From contig JAHHSI010000026.1 in assembly GCA_020025275.1 (NCBI GenBank), positions 1 through 32,788 of the forward strand: a DNA stretch of 32,788 nucleotides. Reading direction: 5' to 3'. Positions 1 to 8,052 of the stretch are shown in pieces. How positions within the stretch are numbered: position 1 is the stretch's first letter; each line of letters starts with the position of its first letter. The position numbers and the translations under genes are program-made. The notes under the pieces were generated by a model. The model was given only the letters and a program-made list of their open reading frames with translations, had not been told where the DNA came from and searched no databases. The DNA comes from Oscillospiraceae bacterium. GTDB taxonomy: Bacteria > Bacillota > Clostridia > Oscillospirales > Oscillospiraceae.

Positions 1-1425
1 GTGGATGAAACCACGCTGCCTGCCAGTTACGGCATCACCTACTACCGTGTGGGCGATGGCGCCAACGAGAGTATCGACAGCGACCTGCGGCACGAGGACT
101 ACACGCTGCTGCGTGAGAACGAGTATGTGATCTTGGCGGGTGAGGCGTCTGCGGATGCCATTGCTCCCAACTACACCACAGTGGAAGTCACAGACGAGTT
201 CCACAAGGGTGTCACCTACGACTTCTTGACGGCGAAGAGCCACAGCGGCCAAGACGGCGGTCTGGTTACCTTCCCGACGGCCAGTATCACCGGCCGGATC
301 TGGGAGGATGCCAACTACGACGGATTGCAGACCGACGGCGAGTCGGGGATTGCAGACGTTTCGGTGCAGCTCCAGCAGTTCTACTATGCAGATGGCCAGT
401 GGACGGCGGTGGAGGGATTTTCCTCTACGGCAAAGACCGGCATCAATGGTGTCTATACGTTTACGGGCCTCCCGACGTACGTGGAAATCGGCGGTACGAA
501 GTACCTGACCGGTTACCGCATGAACACCGAGACATGGCCTGCTGCGTATGCGGTGACCCGCTATCGCATTGGCGAGGATCGGAAGGCGGACAGTGATCTG
601 GTTCCCAACGGTACACTGGTACGGGACGGGGAGTACATCCCTGTTGCCGATGTGTACACCACGGAGGATCGCAATGACGCCTATACCGTTACCGTTCCCG
701 ATTTGGATCATGGAGAGATGACCTATCATATGCTGCTGGCACGGCACGTCACCGGTCAGGATGGCGGTCTGCTGCTCTTTGAAAACGGCAGCATCAGCGG
801 TAAGATCTGGCTGGATCAGGATCAGGATGGCCTTCTGGATCGCAATGAAAAGGGTGTACCGCTTATTCGTGTGAACCTGACCCAGTATGTCCGTGAGGAC
901 GGTAAGTGGCTGCCGGTCGACTCGTTCCTGCGTACCGAGACAACGGATGCCGAGGGGAATTACCTCTTTGACGACCTGCCTTTGTACCTCGAAAAGAGAG
1001 ATGAAAACGGCGGCATTGTCCGGCAGATGACCGGCTATCGCCTGCAGCTGCAGCCGATTCCGGAGCAGTATGCCATCACCGAGTATCGTGTCAACAACGG
1101 CGTCAACGACAGCAAGCTCCTTGCAGAGGATTTGACGCTGCGTGAGAGCAATGTTGAGTTGGACGGCTGTCTGGTGATCGCTGCCCCGGCCGCAGATGAT
1201 TCGACCATCATCGGATTCGAGGAGCAATCCTTCTATCAGGAGGAGGGCTACGATCTGGTGAGAGCGAAACACGTGACACGGATGGACGGCGGCGTATGGA
1301 AGGTGGAAGTGCCTGACTACGCTCCGGATACGGGTGACCACAGAGGCGACAGCCTTGGCTGGTTCTTCCTGTCCGGCCTGTTGTGGACAGGGCTGTCTCT
1401 GAAGCGCCGCAAGCGCAGAGCCTAA
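1..1425 (+). CDS. Surface protein with SdrD B-like repeats, C-terminal part
   Basis: The 5' end is cut by the window, so the true start is not seen; 474 residues remain. The protein is built from tandem units of about 169 residues. Each begins with an I(T/S)G(R/K)IW stretch followed by an Asp-rich loop (DANYDGLQ near residue 103, DQDQDGLL near 272), typical of calcium-binding B-type (SdrD/Cna-like) repeats. Units start at residues 96 and 265, with the tail of an earlier one before 96. Each unit closes with a GQDGG or RMDGG motif. The C terminus has APDTGD, a hydrophobic segment (about residues 451-467) and a KRRKRR tail. This is the layout of a sortase signal with a non-standard first residue in place of LPxTG. 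It is probably a wall-anchored stalk or adhesin; the ligand domain lies outside the window. The stop is followed at once by a hairpin terminator. Confidence 0.8.
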   Translation: MDETTLPASYGITYYRVGDGANESIDSDLRHEDYTLLRENEYVILAGEASADAIAPNYTTVEVTDEFHKGVTYDFLTAKSHSGQDGGLVTFPTASITGRIWEDANYDGLQTDGESGIADVSVQLQQFYYADGQWTAVEGFSSTAKTGINGVYTFTGLPTYVEIGGTKYLTGYRMNTETWPAAYAVTRYRIGEDRKADSDLVPNGTLVRDGEYIPVADVYTTEDRNDAYTVTVPDLDHGEMTYHMLLARHVTGQDGGLLLFENGSISGKIWLDQDQDGLLDRNEKGVPLIRVNLTQYVREDGKWLPVDSFLRTETTDAEGNYLFDDLPLYLEKRDENGGIVRQMTGYRLQLQPIPEQYAITEYRVNNGVNDSKLLAEDLTLRESNVELDGCLVIAAPAADDSTIIGFEEQSFYQEEGYDLVRAKHVTRMDGGVWKVEVPDYAPDTGDHRGDSLGWFFLSGLLWTGLSLKRRKRRA

Positions 1426-1431
1426 TATGCA

Positions 1432-1467
1432 AAACATCACGGAGGGATTTATCCCTCCGTGATGTTT
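1432..1467. terminator. Hairpin terminator after the surface protein gene
   Basis: A perfect 16-bp stem (arms 1432-1447 and 1452-1467) closes on a 4-base loop and starts 6 bases after the stop codon. The A-run on one side and TTT on the other make it usable from either strand. It also covers the ATG at 1459, which argues against that codon as start of the next gene. Confidence 0.8.
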
Positions 1468-1488
1468 ATCGGAAAAAGGGGGAAACCT

Positions 1489-3012
1489 ATGGCAAAAAAA
1501 ACTGCTTGCCCGAAAAAGTATCGGAAATGGATCGGAATCGGCGCCGCAGCCGCACTTGTGCTGCTGGGGACGGTATTCCTGGTGCAGACACAAAAGACCG
1601 CTCCGCAGGAGGAGGGAGTCCGCCTGCTGCTGACGGGCAAGGCGTCGAAGATTCGAAAGAGCGCAGAGCAGAAGGGACAATTCACCATCGCCTGCGGACA
1701 GCTGCCGGTGGACACCACCTTTTATCAGGGCTCGGATCGAACCGCCCGGCAATTGAGTCGGCTTTTATATGAGCCACTGCTCCGTGTGTCTGCAAAAGGT
1801 GAGGTGGAGCCTGTGCTGGCCAAAACGATCGTCTTTGCGGAGGATGGACGCAGCGCAGAGGTAACACTGGGAAAGCACCGCTTTTCCGACGGGAGTTTTG
1901 TGACGGCGCAGGACGTCTACAACGCCTATGTACAGGCGGTGAAGGGGGCGGATGCAGAGTGCGTCTGGAAGGATGCCGTGGCCGCTATAGAGGGCGGAGA
2001 GGCCTATCTCCGGAAAAACGCAGACGGAGTGACAGGGATCGAGGTCCTTGGCGAGGAGCGGCTGCGCTTCACCTTCTGCCGTCCCTCTGTGCAGAATCTG
2101 GAGGCCATGACGGTACCGATCGTGAAGGAAAGTCCGGAAAGCGAGTTCCTGCTGGGCAGCGGCAGCTATCAGATCGAGCGCTTCCGAGGTCTGCAGGAGA
2201 TTGTTCTTACGGCCAATCCACACGGGGAGAATCCTTTTGGCTATCGCCAAATCCGGTTTATCAACGGGACGAGACAGGCGCTTGAGCAGGGAAGTGCACA
2301 GTGCACCGTGGATGCCATGACAGTGGGCAATCAGGACATCTACGAACTTGTACAGTCCGCCGGCGGATACCACGTCTATGCCTATCCCACCACCGAACGG
2401 GCGTATATCAACTTTGCCCCCAACAGCACACTGACACTGCGGCAGGCGGTGGGGGCGGCGGTTGACACTGATGATTTCTGGAAAAATGTGGATGCCCTGC
2501 ATCAGACACCCAACGGCAACTTACCGGTGGAGGGCTTTGCCGCTCCCCGCTATGCCGGTCAGGACGCCGTATCTGAGCAGTTGAAAAAAATGTCCGCCAA
2601 GAAATTAGCGGAAGAGTTGGCCGGAGAGCGTGGAAAGGCGGCCGTGACAGTGGCGGTGGAGGACACCACCATGAATCGGAGCTATATTGGTATCCTGACT
2701 CAGCAGCTGGCAGAGCAGGGGATGGAGCTTCAGGCAAACTACGGCGCATCTCCGGAGAGCTGCGACATGACGCTGTCCTTTGCGGATCTACGCACGCCGG
2801 AGGACATGCTGAGGCAGGCACTGGGCGATGCGGACTATGAATCGTGGATCGCACAGCAGCTGCACCGGGACTGCCGGAATGTCTATGCAGCCATGGAGGA
2901 GAGGGCCCTGCAGACGCTGCCGGTCCTCCCCATGGGAGCCGCAGCCCAGCAGGTCGCCGTGTTGGCCGACTGCAAGGAGCGGGCGCTGATGGAGCTTTTG
3001 TGGCTGCCGTAA
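1489..3012 (+). CDS. Membrane-anchored peptide-type ABC solute-binding protein (family 5)
   Basis: A 507-residue protein of the OppA/DppA-like SBP_bac_5 family, which binds oligopeptides or similar ligands outside the cell and hands them to an ABC permease. The start ATG at 1489 has an AGGGGGA site 4 bases upstream; the earlier in-frame ATG (1459) sits inside a terminator. The N terminus is basic (KKYRK), then hydrophobic at about residues 14-32. It has no lipobox cysteine, so an uncleaved membrane anchor is more likely than a lipoprotein. Family features include the LLYEPLL segment and the FSDGSFVTAQDVYNAYVQA region (usual form: F.DG.P.TA.DV). The length is normal for the family. No permease or ATPase gene is adjacent, so it may serve a distant transporter or act as a sensor. 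The substrate cannot be told from sequence. Confidence 0.82.
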   Translation: MAKKTACPKKYRKWIGIGAAAALVLLGTVFLVQTQKTAPQEEGVRLLLTGKASKIRKSAEQKGQFTIACGQLPVDTTFYQGSDRTARQLSRLLYEPLLRVSAKGEVEPVLAKTIVFAEDGRSAEVTLGKHRFSDGSFVTAQDVYNAYVQAVKGADAECVWKDAVAAIEGGEAYLRKNADGVTGIEVLGEERLRFTFCRPSVQNLEAMTVPIVKESPESEFLLGSGSYQIERFRGLQEIVLTANPHGENPFGYRQIRFINGTRQALEQGSAQCTVDAMTVGNQDIYELVQSAGGYHVYAYPTTERAYINFAPNSTLTLRQAVGAAVDTDDFWKNVDALHQTPNGNLPVEGFAAPRYAGQDAVSEQLKKMSAKKLAEELAGERGKAAVTVAVEDTTMNRSYIGILTQQLAEQGMELQANYGASPESCDMTLSFADLRTPEDMLRQALGDADYESWIAQQLHRDCRNVYAAMEERALQTLPVLPMGAAAQQVAVLADCKERALMELLWLP

Positions 3013-3068
3013 AAAGAAAAGGCCGAACTCTACGCACAGGGTTCACCAAATACCGCCCTGAGAAATGA

Positions 3069-3115
3069 AAAACAGGATCGAGGAAGCACACGACGTGTTT
3101 CCTCGATCCTGTTTT
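3069..3115. terminator. Bidirectional terminator between convergent genes
   Basis: A 17-bp perfect stem (arms 3069-3085 and 3099-3115) extends inward by up to four more pairs. It is flanked by A-runs on one side and TTTT on the other. It lies between the convergent solute-binding protein gene and the MATE gene and can stop transcription from both sides. Confidence 0.85.
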
Positions 3116-3200
3116 CTTATAACTAATATGTCTTATGTCCAAGAACCACAGCAACAAAGTGCCCCAATACGGTCTCTGCCGGTGCAGCACACAGCCGGCG

Positions 3201-4535
3201 TTACTGATAGCCATATGTCTTTCTGCCCCACGTAAAAAAGGAAATCGAAATCAGGATGCCCAGAAGCTCCGCCGCTGGAACAGCCAGCCAGACGCCCGTT
3301 TCGCCCCAGAGAACAGGGAAAAGCAGGAGACAGATCACAAGGAACAGGAATGTTCTGGATATAGAAATCAAGGCCGAAACCAATCCATTTCCGAGGGCGG
3401 TGAACATGGACGAAGCAAAGATGCTGAAGCCCATAAACAGAAATTGCAGGGCATAGATCCCAAAACCACTGATGGCAAGATCATAAACCGGAGATCCCCG
3501 ATCTGTGAAGATCACAAGGACATCTCCAATGACCAGTCGGGACAGGAGATAGATCCCGACTGAACAGCCGAGAATAAAAACGGCGGAAAAGCGGCAGATC
3601 CGCTGGAGCTGCTCTTTGTCCTTTGCTCCGTATTTATAGCTGATGACCGGAGCAACACCCATCGAGAACCCCATAAAAACTGCGCTGAATACAAATTGGA
3701 AGTAGCTGAGAATGGTAATGGCGGCAACGCCGTCTTCTGCCCAAAACTTCATAAAGATGATATTAAATAGGAAGGTGCTGACGGCCGTTGCCACATTACT
3801 GACCATTTCAGAAGAACCATTGGAACAGCAGCGCATCAAAAATTTAGGATCAAGATGAAATTTTGTAAAGTAAAGGGAGCCTTTTCGGTTGCAGGAGAAA
3901 TAGATGACACCGATTATCGTGGGGACAGAATAGCCGATTCCTGTAGCCAGAGCTGCGCCGACCACGCCCAGCTGCAGCGGCCCCATCAACAGAAAGTCCA
4001 GCACCATGTTGGTCACGCCTCCGGCCATGATTGCCACGAGCCCCAGTACTGGTTTTCCGGCAGAAGAAAAAAAGATCTGAAAGACACCCTGCAAAAACAA
4101 CATAGGGGAAAAATACAACAGATACTTTGCATAACTCTGGGCATAAGCCATTTGCGCCGAGCTGGTTCCCAATAGAGTAAGAATACGTTCCAGATGAGAA
4201 AGACACAAGATAGAGATAAACATACCAAGCAGCAGGGAAACCACGGTAATGAAAGTGAACTGTCCTCGGGCGGTGGCCGGATCGCCCTGCCCCATTGTCA
4301 TTACGATCAGGGCACTGCCGCCGGTGCCCAGCATAATGCTGAGTGCCAGTTGGATACTGGTAACGGGGTAAAACATATTGGTGGCAGACAGCGCCAACTC
4401 ACCGACAAATCTGGAAATAAATATGCCGTCGATAATGGTATAGAGCGATAGAAAGACCATCATGATGATGTTGGGCATTGCAAACCGGAGCAAGGATGTT
4501 CTGGTAAAGGAACGGGCCAGAGCATTATTTTCCAT
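3201..4535 (-). CDS. MATE family multidrug/organic cation exporter
   Basis: 444 residues with about 12 hydrophobic segments, the usual MATE size. The N-terminal half has the MPNIIMMVFLSLYTIIDGIFISRF-type opening of MepA-like MATE exporters, and a second half with the same arrangement begins around residue 230. These inner-membrane proteins export cationic drugs, dyes or metabolites using a sodium or proton gradient. The ATG at 4535 overlaps the end of the upstream MarR gene by 11 bases and has only a weak ribosome site of its own, so translation is probably coupled. Being cotranscribed with a MarR regulator suggests export of a compound that the regulator senses; the compound is unknown. Confidence 0.92.
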   Translation of the reverse strand: MENNALARSFTRTSLLRFAMPNIIMMVFLSLYTIIDGIFISRFVGELALSATNMFYPVTSIQLALSIMLGTGGSALIVMTMGQGDPATARGQFTFITVVSLLLGMFISILCLSHLERILTLLGTSSAQMAYAQSYAKYLLYFSPMLFLQGVFQIFFSSAGKPVLGLVAIMAGGVTNMVLDFLLMGPLQLGVVGAALATGIGYSVPTIIGVIYFSCNRKGSLYFTKFHLDPKFLMRCCSNGSSEMVSNVATAVSTFLFNIIFMKFWAEDGVAAITILSYFQFVFSAVFMGFSMGVAPVISYKYGAKDKEQLQRICRFSAVFILGCSVGIYLLSRLVIGDVLVIFTDRGSPVYDLAISGFGIYALQFLFMGFSIFASSMFTALGNGLVSALISISRTFLFLVICLLLFPVLWGETGVWLAVPAAELLGILISISFFTWGRKTYGYQ

Positions 4536-4962
4536 AGGTGTTCAACTCCGATTCAAAGGCTTCGGCGAATTTTTTCAGTCCATGATAAATGACTTCATCT
4601 TCCTCCAGACTTAGTACTTGGAATGCCGTATTTTCCAGCTGTTCTGTTCTGTTCGTCATCTCCTGAATATAGGAAAATCCTCTGCTTGTAAGGGTTACCA
4701 GTTTTTCTTTCTGGTTTTTGCCCTGCTGCAGCGTCACATATTCTTTTTTCAGCAAGTCCTGAACGATGGTGTGAACTGTTTGCTTGGGGAGCAGCCATTT
4801 TTCTGAGATTTCCTTTTGCGTACAGGGACTGTGATCCCGAAGCGCATACAGCACCAACAATGTATGATAGCTGATGCCTTGCTTTTTGGCCCACTCGCTA
4901 TATAGCTGCTCTATTTTCATAGTATACGTGACGATTGCCTCGATCAATTCTTTTCGTGTCAC
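4525..4962 (-). CDS. MarR family transcriptional regulator
   Basis: 145 residues, the normal MarR length. A winged helix-turn-helix spans about residues 45-105: CTQKEISEKWLLPKQTVHTIVQDLLKKEYV is the HTH, and the wing follows with QGKNQKEKLVTLTSRG. The start is GTG at 4962 (minus strand), with AGGAGG seven bases upstream. MarR dimers bind palindromic operators and usually repress their own operon until a ligand or oxidant releases them. The gene is first in a two-gene operon with the MATE exporter. A 19-bp inverted repeat covers the promoter, which strongly suggests autorepression. Confidence 0.93.
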   Translation of the reverse strand: MTRKELIEAIVTYTMKIEQLYSEWAKKQGISYHTLLVLYALRDHSPCTQKEISEKWLLPKQTVHTIVQDLLKKEYVTLQQGKNQKEKLVTLTSRGFSYIQEMTNRTEQLENTAFQVLSLEEDEVIYHGLKKFAEAFESELNTYGK

Positions 4963-4978
4963 CAGAATACCTCCTCAT

Positions 4979-5022
4979 ATAGTCGTATTTCGTACTAAAA
5001 TAATAGTACGAAATACGACTAT
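4979..5022. promoter_or_regulatory. Probable MarR operator (19-bp perfect inverted repeat)
   Basis: Arms 4979-4997 and 5004-5022 are perfect inverted copies around a 6-base AT spacer. Within the left arm CGTA occurs twice, 7 bases apart (4984 and 4991), mirrored in the right arm, so two dimers could bind. The repeat covers the -10 box and the whole spacer of the marR promoter, so binding would block RNA polymerase. Assignment to this MarR protein is inferred from position. Confidence 0.75.
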
Positions 5023-5028
5023 TGTCAA
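5000..5028 (-). promoter_or_regulatory. Sigma-A promoter of the marR-MATE operon
   Basis: On the minus strand TTGACA (5023-5028) is followed by 17 bases and TATTAT (5000-5005), close to consensus. The transcript would begin about 30 bases before the GTG start. Confidence 0.82.
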
Positions 5029-5040
5029 GAGGAATAAAAA

Positions 5041-5253
5041 TTTCAAGCGGCAGGTTCCTACCTATATTTCGAGGATCGTCCTTCCTCCGTAAAATATAGG
5101 CAGCTTGATGAATGGAAAATTCGATTGACGGCAAAGAACGGGGACACCTGCACGTCGTTCTTGTGCCGCTGTTCCCAGCGTCCGATCGGCGTGTATATAC
5201 GCTCAGACAGGGCCAGACAGGAAAAAACGGTTTCCTTCGGCAGGAATCTTCAG
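5041..5253. other. Gene-poor stretch with inverted repeats
   Basis: I see no credible gene here. Three hairpins are visible. The first spans 5061-5100, with 9-bp outer arms plus an inner GAGGA/TCCTC pairing. The second spans 5129-5168, with 12 paired bases, one bulge and a 15-base loop. The third is a short TTCCT/AGGAA stem near 5230-5245. None has a good T-run in either direction. They may be remnants of a lost element or of old terminators. Confidence 0.4.
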
Positions 5254-5296
5254 AAAAGAACCCCGGCAGAGATTGATGAAACAATCTCTGCCGGGG
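5254..5296 (-). terminator. Terminator of the abrB-like/ynbB/DMT operon
   Basis: A 15-bp perfect GC-rich stem (5261-5275 with 5282-5296) closes on a 6-base loop. Read on the minus strand it is followed by a T-rich run (TTCTTTTC). It lies about 70 bases after the stop codon of the DMT transporter gene. Confidence 0.85.
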
Positions 5297-5368
5297 ATTC
5301 CTGCACATCCAAAGGTGCCCATGCAAAAAAGGGCCGATGGCTTCGATATTTCTTTCCCGATCCTGTTG

Positions 5369-6313
5369 TTACAGATCGAAGATTCCCATGATGAAAATAC
5401 CGGCAACCACCAGTGCGATCATGAGATAATGCTTCCACGACAGCTTCTCCTTCAGGAACAGGCGGCCCCAGAGAACAGAGGCGGCGCAATACGAGGAGAT
5501 GATGGGGGCAGACATGGCCAGATGCTGCGTATCGGAGATGGCGAAAATGTAGCAGAACTGACCGATGGTTTCAAAAATAGCGCCGGTATACTTGGGGATC
5601 TCCCGCCGGGGCACCAGACGCTGGCGCTTGATGACCACCACGTAGAGGAAACAGAGAAATGCGGCAAAGAGGAACGTCAGCTCGTAGGCCACATTAGCCG
5701 AGCCTGCGCCGATATCGGAATCGGCAGGAAGCAGCATCAGGCGGTTGATGCGGGCAATGGCAAAGTTGTCAGCGAAAGTGCCGGCGGCGTCCAGAATGCA
5801 GTAGGCCACCGGCATGGCCAGCGCCAGCAGCGACTTGGAGTATTTGTAATTGCTCGCCTTCTGCCGCTCGGCACGGAGGGTGTCATCCTCCAGATAATCC
5901 ACCACGCCAAGACCGATGGCACCCATGCAGACCAGGGCTACTGCGCCGATGGCAAGGGGGGAGTAGTCACCGGAACCCACGGTCAGGAGAGTGATGACGG
6001 CCACCAGAGCGCCGGAGGAGTTACAGATGGGGGAGGAGATGGACAGCTCGATGTACCGCAGTCCCACGTAGCCCATGGCCATGGACGCAATGTACAGCAG
6101 GGAGACGGGCAGATAGGTCAGAATGATGGGAAAGGTGATGACCGTGCCGTTGGCAAAAATTTCATAGCAGGCGTGCAGTCCCATCACGACACCGACAGCC
6201 ATGACCATTTTCAGATGACTGTACTTGTCATCGGCATCGCGGCAGCCGATTTTTGAAAAGAGATCCGAGCCGCTCCAAAACAGGAGGGTAATGATTGAAA
6301 GCCAGAACCACAT
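5369..6313 (-). CDS. DMT superfamily (EamA-like) transporter
   Basis: 314 residues with about 10 hydrophobic segments arranged as two EamA-like halves, as in drug/metabolite transporters. The opening MWFWLSIITLLFWSGSDLFSK is a typical first helix of this group. The halves are joined by a charged stretch (DTLRAERQKASNYKYSKS) near residue 140. The start ATG at 6313 has AAGGAG upstream, though with a long gap of about 14 bases. It is the last gene of a three-gene minus-strand operon, 41 bases after the YnbB-like enzyme, and ends before a strong terminator. Export or import of an amino acid-like compound handled by the neighbouring PLP enzyme is possible but is only inferred. Confidence 0.85.
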   Translation of the reverse strand: MWFWLSIITLLFWSGSDLFSKIGCRDADDKYSHLKMVMAVGVVMGLHACYEIFANGTVITFPIILTYLPVSLLYIASMAMGYVGLRYIELSISSPICNSSGALVAVITLLTVGSGDYSPLAIGAVALVCMGAIGLGVVDYLEDDTLRAERQKASNYKYSKSLLALAMPVAYCILDAAGTFADNFAIARINRLMLLPADSDIGAGSANVAYELTFLFAAFLCFLYVVVIKRQRLVPRREIPKYTGAIFETIGQFCYIFAISDTQHLAMSAPIISSYCAASVLWGRLFLKEKLSWKHYLMIALVVAGIFIMGIFDL

Positions 6314-6354
6314 AGATTTTCTTTTTTCTCCTTATCACAACATAGATCACCGGA

Positions 6355-7635
6355 TCAAAGCTCGATGAGCTTTGCCTCCAGCATTTTTTGCAGGCTCATG
6401 AGGATGCCCAGCTTGGCATGGTACCACGTAAGTCCGCCCTGAAAATAGACGGCGTAGGGCTCACGGATGGGGCCGTCGGCGGACAGCTCGATGGAGGAAC
6501 CCTGCACAAAGGCACCGGCGGCCATGATGACATCGGAGTCGTAGCCGGGCATGGGCCAGGGTTCGGGGGTGACATAGCTGTCCACGGGAGCTGCGGCCTG
6601 AATACCGGCGCAGAAGGCCACCATACCCTCACGGCTGCCCAGCTCCACCGCCTGAATGATGTCGTTGCGCTGCTCTTTGCTGCCGGGCACCACACGGAAG
6701 CCCAGATGCTCGTAGCAGGCGGCGGCAAAGAGGGCGCCCTTGGTGGCACCGGCGACGACGGTAGGGGCCAGGAAGAAGCCCTGATAGAGCGAGGTCAGCA
6801 GGCCCAGATTGGCGCCCACTTCCTTTCCGAGGCCGGGGGCATTCAGACGATAGGCGCAGCGCTCGATGCAGGACTGCTTGCCGCAGATATAGCCGCCGGT
6901 GGGGGCCAGACCGCCGCCGGGGTTCTTGATAAGGCTGCCCACCACCATGTCAGCGCCCAGATCAGAGGGCTCGATGGTGTCCACGAACTCGCCGTAGCAG
7001 TTGTCCACCATGCAGAGAATGTCAGGCTTGCACTCCTTGCAGAAGGCGATCAGTTCGCCGATCTGCTGCACGGAGAAGGAGGGGCGGGTGGCGTAGCCCT
7101 TGGAGCGCTGAATGGTGACCATCTTCGTCTTTTCGTTAATGGCGGCGCGGATGCCCTCGTAGTCAAAGCTACCGTCGGCCAGCAGGTCTACCTGACGGTA
7201 GCTGACCCCATACTCCCGCAAAGAGCAGGTGGAGGGGCGGATGCCGATCACCTCTTCCAGTGTGTCGTAGGGGGCGCCCACGGGGCTCAGCAGCTCATCG
7301 CCCGGCAGCAGATTGGCGCTCAGGGCCAGGGCCAGTGCATGGGTGCCGCAGGTGATCTGCGGGCGCACCAGTGCGGCCTCCGTATGGAAGGTATCGGCAT
7401 AGATGCGCTCTAAATTATCCCGGCCGTCATCGTCGTAGCCGTAGCCGCTGGAGAGATTGAAATGGTTGGCGGCCAGACGGTTCTTCTGCATGGCGGCCAC
7501 CACCTTGGCCTGATTGTACTCGGCCACCTCATCGATATGGGCAAAGGGCTCTTTCAGCTCGGACAATATTTGCTCGCCGAAGCGCAAGACGGCGTCGGAA
7601 ACACCCATCTGGGTGTAGATTTCATTGGTTTTCAT
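6355..7635 (-). CDS. ynbB: YnbB-like PLP-dependent enzyme (methionine gamma-lyase family, 'aluminum resistance protein')
   Basis: 426 residues, the full length of the PF06838 family of fold-type I PLP enzymes. The PLP-binding lysine is probably K237 in GSLIKNPGGGLAPTGGYICG; the cofactor-ring aspartate is D211 in MVDNCYGEF; and GTHALALAL near residue 97 is the phosphate-binding turn. Database names call it aluminum resistance protein or methionine gamma-lyase family protein, but the reaction is not established. In Bacillus subtilis ynbB has been genetically linked to 5-aminopentanol modification of elongation factor P. The gene follows the AbrB-like gene after 10 bases and is followed by a transporter gene, so all three are probably cotranscribed. 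Confidence 0.9.
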   Translation of the reverse strand: MKTNEIYTQMGVSDAVLRFGEQILSELKEPFAHIDEVAEYNQAKVVAAMQKNRLAANHFNLSSGYGYDDDGRDNLERIYADTFHTEAALVRPQITCGTHALALALSANLLPGDELLSPVGAPYDTLEEVIGIRPSTCSLREYGVSYRQVDLLADGSFDYEGIRAAINEKTKMVTIQRSKGYATRPSFSVQQIGELIAFCKECKPDILCMVDNCYGEFVDTIEPSDLGADMVVGSLIKNPGGGLAPTGGYICGKQSCIERCAYRLNAPGLGKEVGANLGLLTSLYQGFFLAPTVVAGATKGALFAAACYEHLGFRVVPGSKEQRNDIIQAVELGSREGMVAFCAGIQAAAPVDSYVTPEPWPMPGYDSDVIMAAGAFVQGSSIELSADGPIREPYAVYFQGGLTWYHAKLGILMSLQKMLEAKLIEL

Positions 7636-7645
7636 AACTCTTCTC

Positions 7646-7882
7646 TCAGTCCTTTCGCATGGTTTCCAAAATCTGCTGGGCCACCTGATCCAAAACCTCA
7701 GGCTTGGAGACGATCAGGCCGCTCTCTTCATTTCCCAAGATCAACAGCGTGTCTCCCGGCTGAATGCCGAAAAAGCTGCGGGCCTCCTTGGGGATCACGA
7801 TCTGGCCACGGTCGCCGACGCGGGCCGTGCCGAAGATCTTCGGTCCTTTGGGCTTTCCCAGTATGTGTTTCCCCCCAGGCAT
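7646..7882 (-). CDS. AbrB/SpoVT-type small DNA-binding protein
   Basis: A short protein of 78 residues if it starts at the ATG at 7882, which has AGAGGTG six bases upstream. A GTG three codons earlier (7891) is in frame but overlaps that ribosome site, so I prefer the ATG. The swapped-hairpin AbrB core is clear: GTARVGDRGQIVIPKEARSF and GIQPGDTLLIL, followed by a short helical tail (PEVLDQVAQQILETMRKD). Such proteins act as dimers or tetramers that bind AT-rich promoter DNA, or as antitoxins of the MazE type. No toxin gene is adjacent. It is first in the operon with the YnbB-like enzyme and the DMT transporter and may regulate them. Confidence 0.88.
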   Translation of the reverse strand: MPGGKHILGKPKGPKIFGTARVGDRGQIVIPKEARSFFGIQPGDTLLILGNEESGLIVSKPEVLDQVAQQILETMRKD

Positions 7883-7931
7883 ACGCTTCACCTCTAAAAA
7901 TCATATTTTTCACACAAATGTGACAATGAAC

Positions 7932-7959
7932 AGTATACCACGTTTTTGGGGAATTGCAA
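7932..7959 (-). promoter_or_regulatory. Promoter of the abrB-like/ynbB/DMT operon
   Basis: On the minus strand TTGCAA (7954-7959), 16 bases, then TATACT (7932-7937), about 50 bases before the AbrB-like start. A small palindrome (CACA/TGTG) follows at 7912-7921. The promoter is back to back with that of the radical SAM gene. Confidence 0.6.
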
Positions 7960-7994
7960 GGGAGAAATTCTTACGATGCAAAGATTTTCGCACC

Positions 7995-8024
7995 TTGTCA
8001 GAGGCAGCGCCCAGATGGTATACT
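7995..8024 (+). promoter_or_regulatory. Promoter of the radical SAM/GIY-YIG/dus operon
   Basis: TTGTCA (7995-8000), 18 bases, TATACT (8019-8024), then a short leader with AAGGAGG before the GTG at 8053. Confidence 0.65.
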
Positions 8025-8052
8025 GTGGAGAAGAAAAAAGGAGGTGGGCGCC

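Noticed and set aside
5273..6256. Plus-strand frame of 327 codons opposite the DMT transporter
   Set aside because: The minus strand encodes a clear membrane transporter with an operon context. The plus frame is Gly/His/Asp-rich with no domain.
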